From NCBI GenBank assembly GCA_937941715.1, contig CALDGX010000049.1, positions 1 to 64,000 of the forward strand: a DNA stretch of 64,000 bases. Reading direction: 5' to 3'. Below the pieces are notes generated by a model. That model ran no database searches. It had not been told where the DNA came from and saw nothing but the letters and a program-made list of their open reading frames with translations. Source of the DNA: an uncultured Chloracidobacterium sp. (lineage in GTDB: Bacteria > Acidobacteriota > Blastocatellia > Pyrinomonadales > Pyrinomonadaceae). The position numbers and the translations under genes were made by a program. Positions within the stretch are counted from its first letter, which is position 1. Each line of letters starts with the position of its first letter. Positions 61,653 to 64,000 of this stretch are shown one piece after another.

Positions 61653-63995
61653 ATGTCCAAGTACTTGAAGGCAATTTTCTTAGTTTTAGTTTTTTCAGTA
61701 GCCGGATTTGCACAAGCAAACGGCAAGATCAGCGGTAAAGTCACCAGCCAGATCAACTCACTTCCGGTCGCAAACGTATCGATTCAGATCACACAACTTA
61801 AGCTGTCGGTCGAAACGGACGATCAGGGTGGATATGAGTTTAGCAACATACCTCCGGGTAGATACACGTTGGTCACACACGTTGACGGCTTTGCCGATCA
61901 GGTACAGAACATTGTTCTTGTCGCCGGGGCAAACGGGGTTGCCGACTTTTCGCTCAGTATCAACGCGTTACAGGCTCAGGTGACCGTAACTGCCAGCGGT
62001 TCTGAAGAGTCGGTATTTGAGTCATTTCAATCCGTAAATGCGATCGGGTCGACACGCATTCTGGAACAGGCAAGCACATCGGTCGGCGAAGTGATCGAAC
62101 GTGAGGCTGGCGTAGGCAAACGCTCATTCGGTCCGGGAACGTCCCGGCCGGTGATCCGCGGTTTCGACGGTGACCGCGTGCTGGTATTGCAGGACGGAGC
62201 CCGCAATGGTTCGGTCGCATCTCAATCCGGCGATCACGGGGAACCGATCGACACGATGAACCTCGAACGATTGGAGGTGATAAAGGGACCGGCCACACTT
62301 CTGTATGGGTCAAATGCGATCGGCGGTGTTGTTAATGCCGTCACCTCAGATGAAGGCGATGCTCACCCCGGGATACGCGGCTATTTAAGCGGACTGGGAG
62401 CGACGAATAATAAACAGGGCGGTCTCTCGGGCGGCGTCGAATATGGCTTCAAAAAGCTCCTGCTTAACATCAACGCTAACACGATGCGCGAGGGCGATTT
62501 CAAAACTCCGCTCGGCCCCATTCCAAATTCGGCAGCAAAGTCGTACGGCGGCGGAACGAGTCTCGGCTATTTCGCGGACAAAGGGTTTATTGTCGGGTCC
62601 TTCGGTGTAGACCGTCGTCGTTATGGCATACCGTATGCTCCGCTATTTGAGGCGGGCGAATTGCTAAGCGACGGCAACGGCAACCCGTGCACACTGACTC
62701 CGACCTTTGGTCCGGCGACTTGCCAATATGATATCGAATACATTAAGGCAAGGTTTGCGGACACCCTGCCGGACGTACCCGACGAGGCGATCGACATTCG
62801 GATGCGGCGAAATAACTACCGCGTCAAGGGCGGATTTCGTGATCTAAAAGGAGCGATCCAGCAGGGCAATTTCTACGTCGACTTTACAAAATATCGTCAC
62901 GAAGAAATTGAAACAGCCGGTGGTATTGATACGACAGCGACCAATTTCTTTAACGACACGCTATCGTACAGAGCCTCGTTTCAGCAGGCTAAATATAAGA
63001 ACCTTTCAGGACAATTCGGCTTTGACGGCTTTAACCGAAGCTATCTGACCGAAGGGGCCGAGCAGCTCGTTGACGGGCGAGTGCGGCATAATAACTTCTC
63101 GGTGTTTGGCTTGCAGGAGCTGACGTTTGACCGAGTATCATTTCAATTTGGCGGCCGGGTTGAGACCAATCGATATGATCCGGCAAATAAGGCACTCTAC
63201 TCGGCCCGCAATTTCACCGGATTCTCGGGTGCCGCGGCAGCTCGAATCCGACTTTGGGAGGGTGCGGCGTTCATTGCCAGCTTCAACAGCGCATATCGTG
63301 CCCCGGCTCTCGAAGAACTTTACAACGAAGGCCCGCACGTCGGCACCGTGACGTTTGAGATCGGAGATCAAGATCTAAAGCGCGAGCGGTCGACCGGCAT
63401 CGAATTCAGCCTTAGACAGCAGATCAAGCGATTTAGGCTCAACGGCAGTTTTTATAATTACAATATAGACAATTTCGTATTTCTCCGCCCCGAGGATGCC
63501 GACGGTGATGGAAATATCGATGTCGACGATAATCTGCCGGTCGCAGCTTATACGCAGGATAAAGCTCGCTTCATGGGCGTCGACCTTTCGGCTGATGTGG
63601 ATATTACGGACTGGCTGGGAGCATTCGTTTCGGCAGACGTGGTAAATGCCAAACTCACCGCAAGTCAGATCCAACTTCCGCGAATACCGCCCGGAAGGGT
63701 CCGTGCTGGTGTAGAATTTAGATACAAAGGCCTTTCGGTCCGTCCCGAAGCGATCTTCACCGTGCCGCGAAAACAGCTTGACGTTTTCCCTTTGGAAACC
63801 ACAACGGCCGGCTACGGACTGTTCAATATCAACGCATCTTACACCATCGCTCAAAAGCACGCGGCCCACACGTTTTCGGTGGGCACAACAAACCTCGGCG
63901 ACCGGTTGTATCGCAATCACCTTTCGTTTATCAAGGATCTCGCTCCGGAGCAAGGCCGAAACTTTCGCTTCAGCTATTCCGTGAGGTTCTTTTAG
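61653..63995 (+). CDS. TonB-dependent outer-membrane receptor with N-terminal carboxypeptidase-regulatory domain
   Basis: 780 residues. Signal peptide to about residue 21 (FLVLVFSVAGFAQ), CarboxypepD_reg-like beta domain (about 23-105: GKISGKVTSQINSLPVANVSI, FSNIPPGRYTLVTHVDGF), plug domain (about 125-240: GEVIEREAGVGKRSFGPGTS, NLERLEVIKGPATLLYGSNAIGGVVN), then a 22-strand barrel ending in Phe (FRFSYSVRFF). The plug resembles metal receptors of the ZnuD type (SGDHGEPIDTMN), suggesting zinc or another metal; the MerC-like neighbour agrees with this. No TonB box is obvious. The gene is complete, ending 5 bp before the window edge. Confidence 0.92.
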   Translation: MSKYLKAIFLVLVFSVAGFAQANGKISGKVTSQINSLPVANVSIQITQLKLSVETDDQGGYEFSNIPPGRYTLVTHVDGFADQVQNIVLVAGANGVADFSLSINALQAQVTVTASGSEESVFESFQSVNAIGSTRILEQASTSVGEVIEREAGVGKRSFGPGTSRPVIRGFDGDRVLVLQDGARNGSVASQSGDHGEPIDTMNLERLEVIKGPATLLYGSNAIGGVVNAVTSDEGDAHPGIRGYLSGLGATNNKQGGLSGGVEYGFKKLLLNINANTMREGDFKTPLGPIPNSAAKSYGGGTSLGYFADKGFIVGSFGVDRRRYGIPYAPLFEAGELLSDGNGNPCTLTPTFGPATCQYDIEYIKARFADTLPDVPDEAIDIRMRRNNYRVKGGFRDLKGAIQQGNFYVDFTKYRHEEIETAGGIDTTATNFFNDTLSYRASFQQAKYKNLSGQFGFDGFNRSYLTEGAEQLVDGRVRHNNFSVFGLQELTFDRVSFQFGGRVETNRYDPANKALYSARNFTGFSGAAAARIRLWEGAAFIASFNSAYRAPALEELYNEGPHVGTVTFEIGDQDLKRERSTGIEFSLRQQIKRFRLNGSFYNYNIDNFVFLRPEDADGDGNIDVDDNLPVAAYTQDKARFMGVDLSADVDITDWLGAFVSADVVNAKLTASQIQLPRIPPGRVRAGVEFRYKGLSVRPEAIFTVPRKQLDVFPLETTTAGYGLFNINASYTIAQKHAAHTFSVGTTNLGDRLYRNHLSFIKDLAPEQGRNFRFSYSVRFF

Positions 63996-64000
63996 TTAGA

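Overview
The window looks like chromosome of an acidobacterium, most probably of the Blastocatellia (Pyrinomonadaceae-like) group. This is an inference from gene style, not from a marker gene: there is no rRNA in the window. Pointers are a Ser/Thr kinase fused to a periplasmic propeller, several PEGA/carboxypeptidase-regulatory plus TPR proteins, a large sortilin/BNR-repeat protein, a secreted protein ending in FG-GAP-like DGDGK repeats, a CarD regulator, selA, and a moderately GC-rich genome with many short intergenic gaps. I see no phage, insertion sequence, CRISPR array, integrase or toxin-antitoxin pair; this is mostly ordinary chromosome with a few odd loci.

Layout. 1-1.1 kb: an inverted repeat, a small membrane-anchored ORF ending at a 14-C tract, and a tRNA-Met on the minus strand with its own terminator. 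1.2-3.5 kb: a CPA2 antiporter and a PEGA/TPR protein. 3.5-8.9 kb: a type IV pilus motor operon, pilB - small basic exported protein - pilT - pilC, with a promoter in front and a terminator behind. 9-17.7 kb: secreted or envelope proteins (FG-GAP protein, lytic transglycosylase, BNR protein) and a PRC-barrel/MgtE-N/CBS protein. 17.7-21.7 kb (minus): Ser/Thr kinase-propeller, BON-like protein, DUF1569 protein. 21.9-24 kb: two thioredoxin-fold exported proteins and a DinB protein. 24-33 kb: purL, an AbgT transporter, hemW, a GHL10 hydrolase, and on the minus strand tryptophan 2,3-dioxygenase coupled to a 5'-nucleotidase.

33-45 kb: cold-shock protein with a strong promoter and a leader of about 220 nt; selA and serC tail to tail with overlapping ends; two envelope repeat proteins; YceH; a short RNase D; a lipase-like alpha/beta hydrolase; a hotdog thioesterase; an MFS transporter; small membrane proteins. 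45-52.8 kb (minus): aspS, and a compact run pyrE - ATP-grasp - ASCH - truA - DUF952 - uppS - cdsA - DUF4337 joined by 4-nt ATGA overlaps or very short gaps. 52.8-54.6 kb: DnaQ-like exonuclease, queF, carD. 54.7-60 kb: a PhoR/PhoB-type pair, a SixA phosphatase, and a LytS/LytTR-type pair. 60-64 kb: three consecutive hairpins, a small secreted Cys-rich peptide, a MerC-like protein and a TonB-dependent receptor.

Working together: the pilus genes form one machine, with PilB probably tuned by cyclic-di-GMP through its N-terminal MshEN domain. serC and selA connect serine supply to selenocysteine synthesis. uppS and cdsA supply undecaprenyl and CDP-diacylglycerol lipids. The two phosphorelay pairs and the kinase-propeller point to heavy envelope sensing. 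The places most worth a second look are the poly-C ORF, the triple-hairpin/Cys-peptide locus, the RIFKID repeat protein, the basic protein between pilB and pilT, and the ATP-grasp/ASCH pair inside the pyrimidine/lipid operon. Nothing here could be searched against databases, so family names rest on recognised motifs and are graded by confidence.
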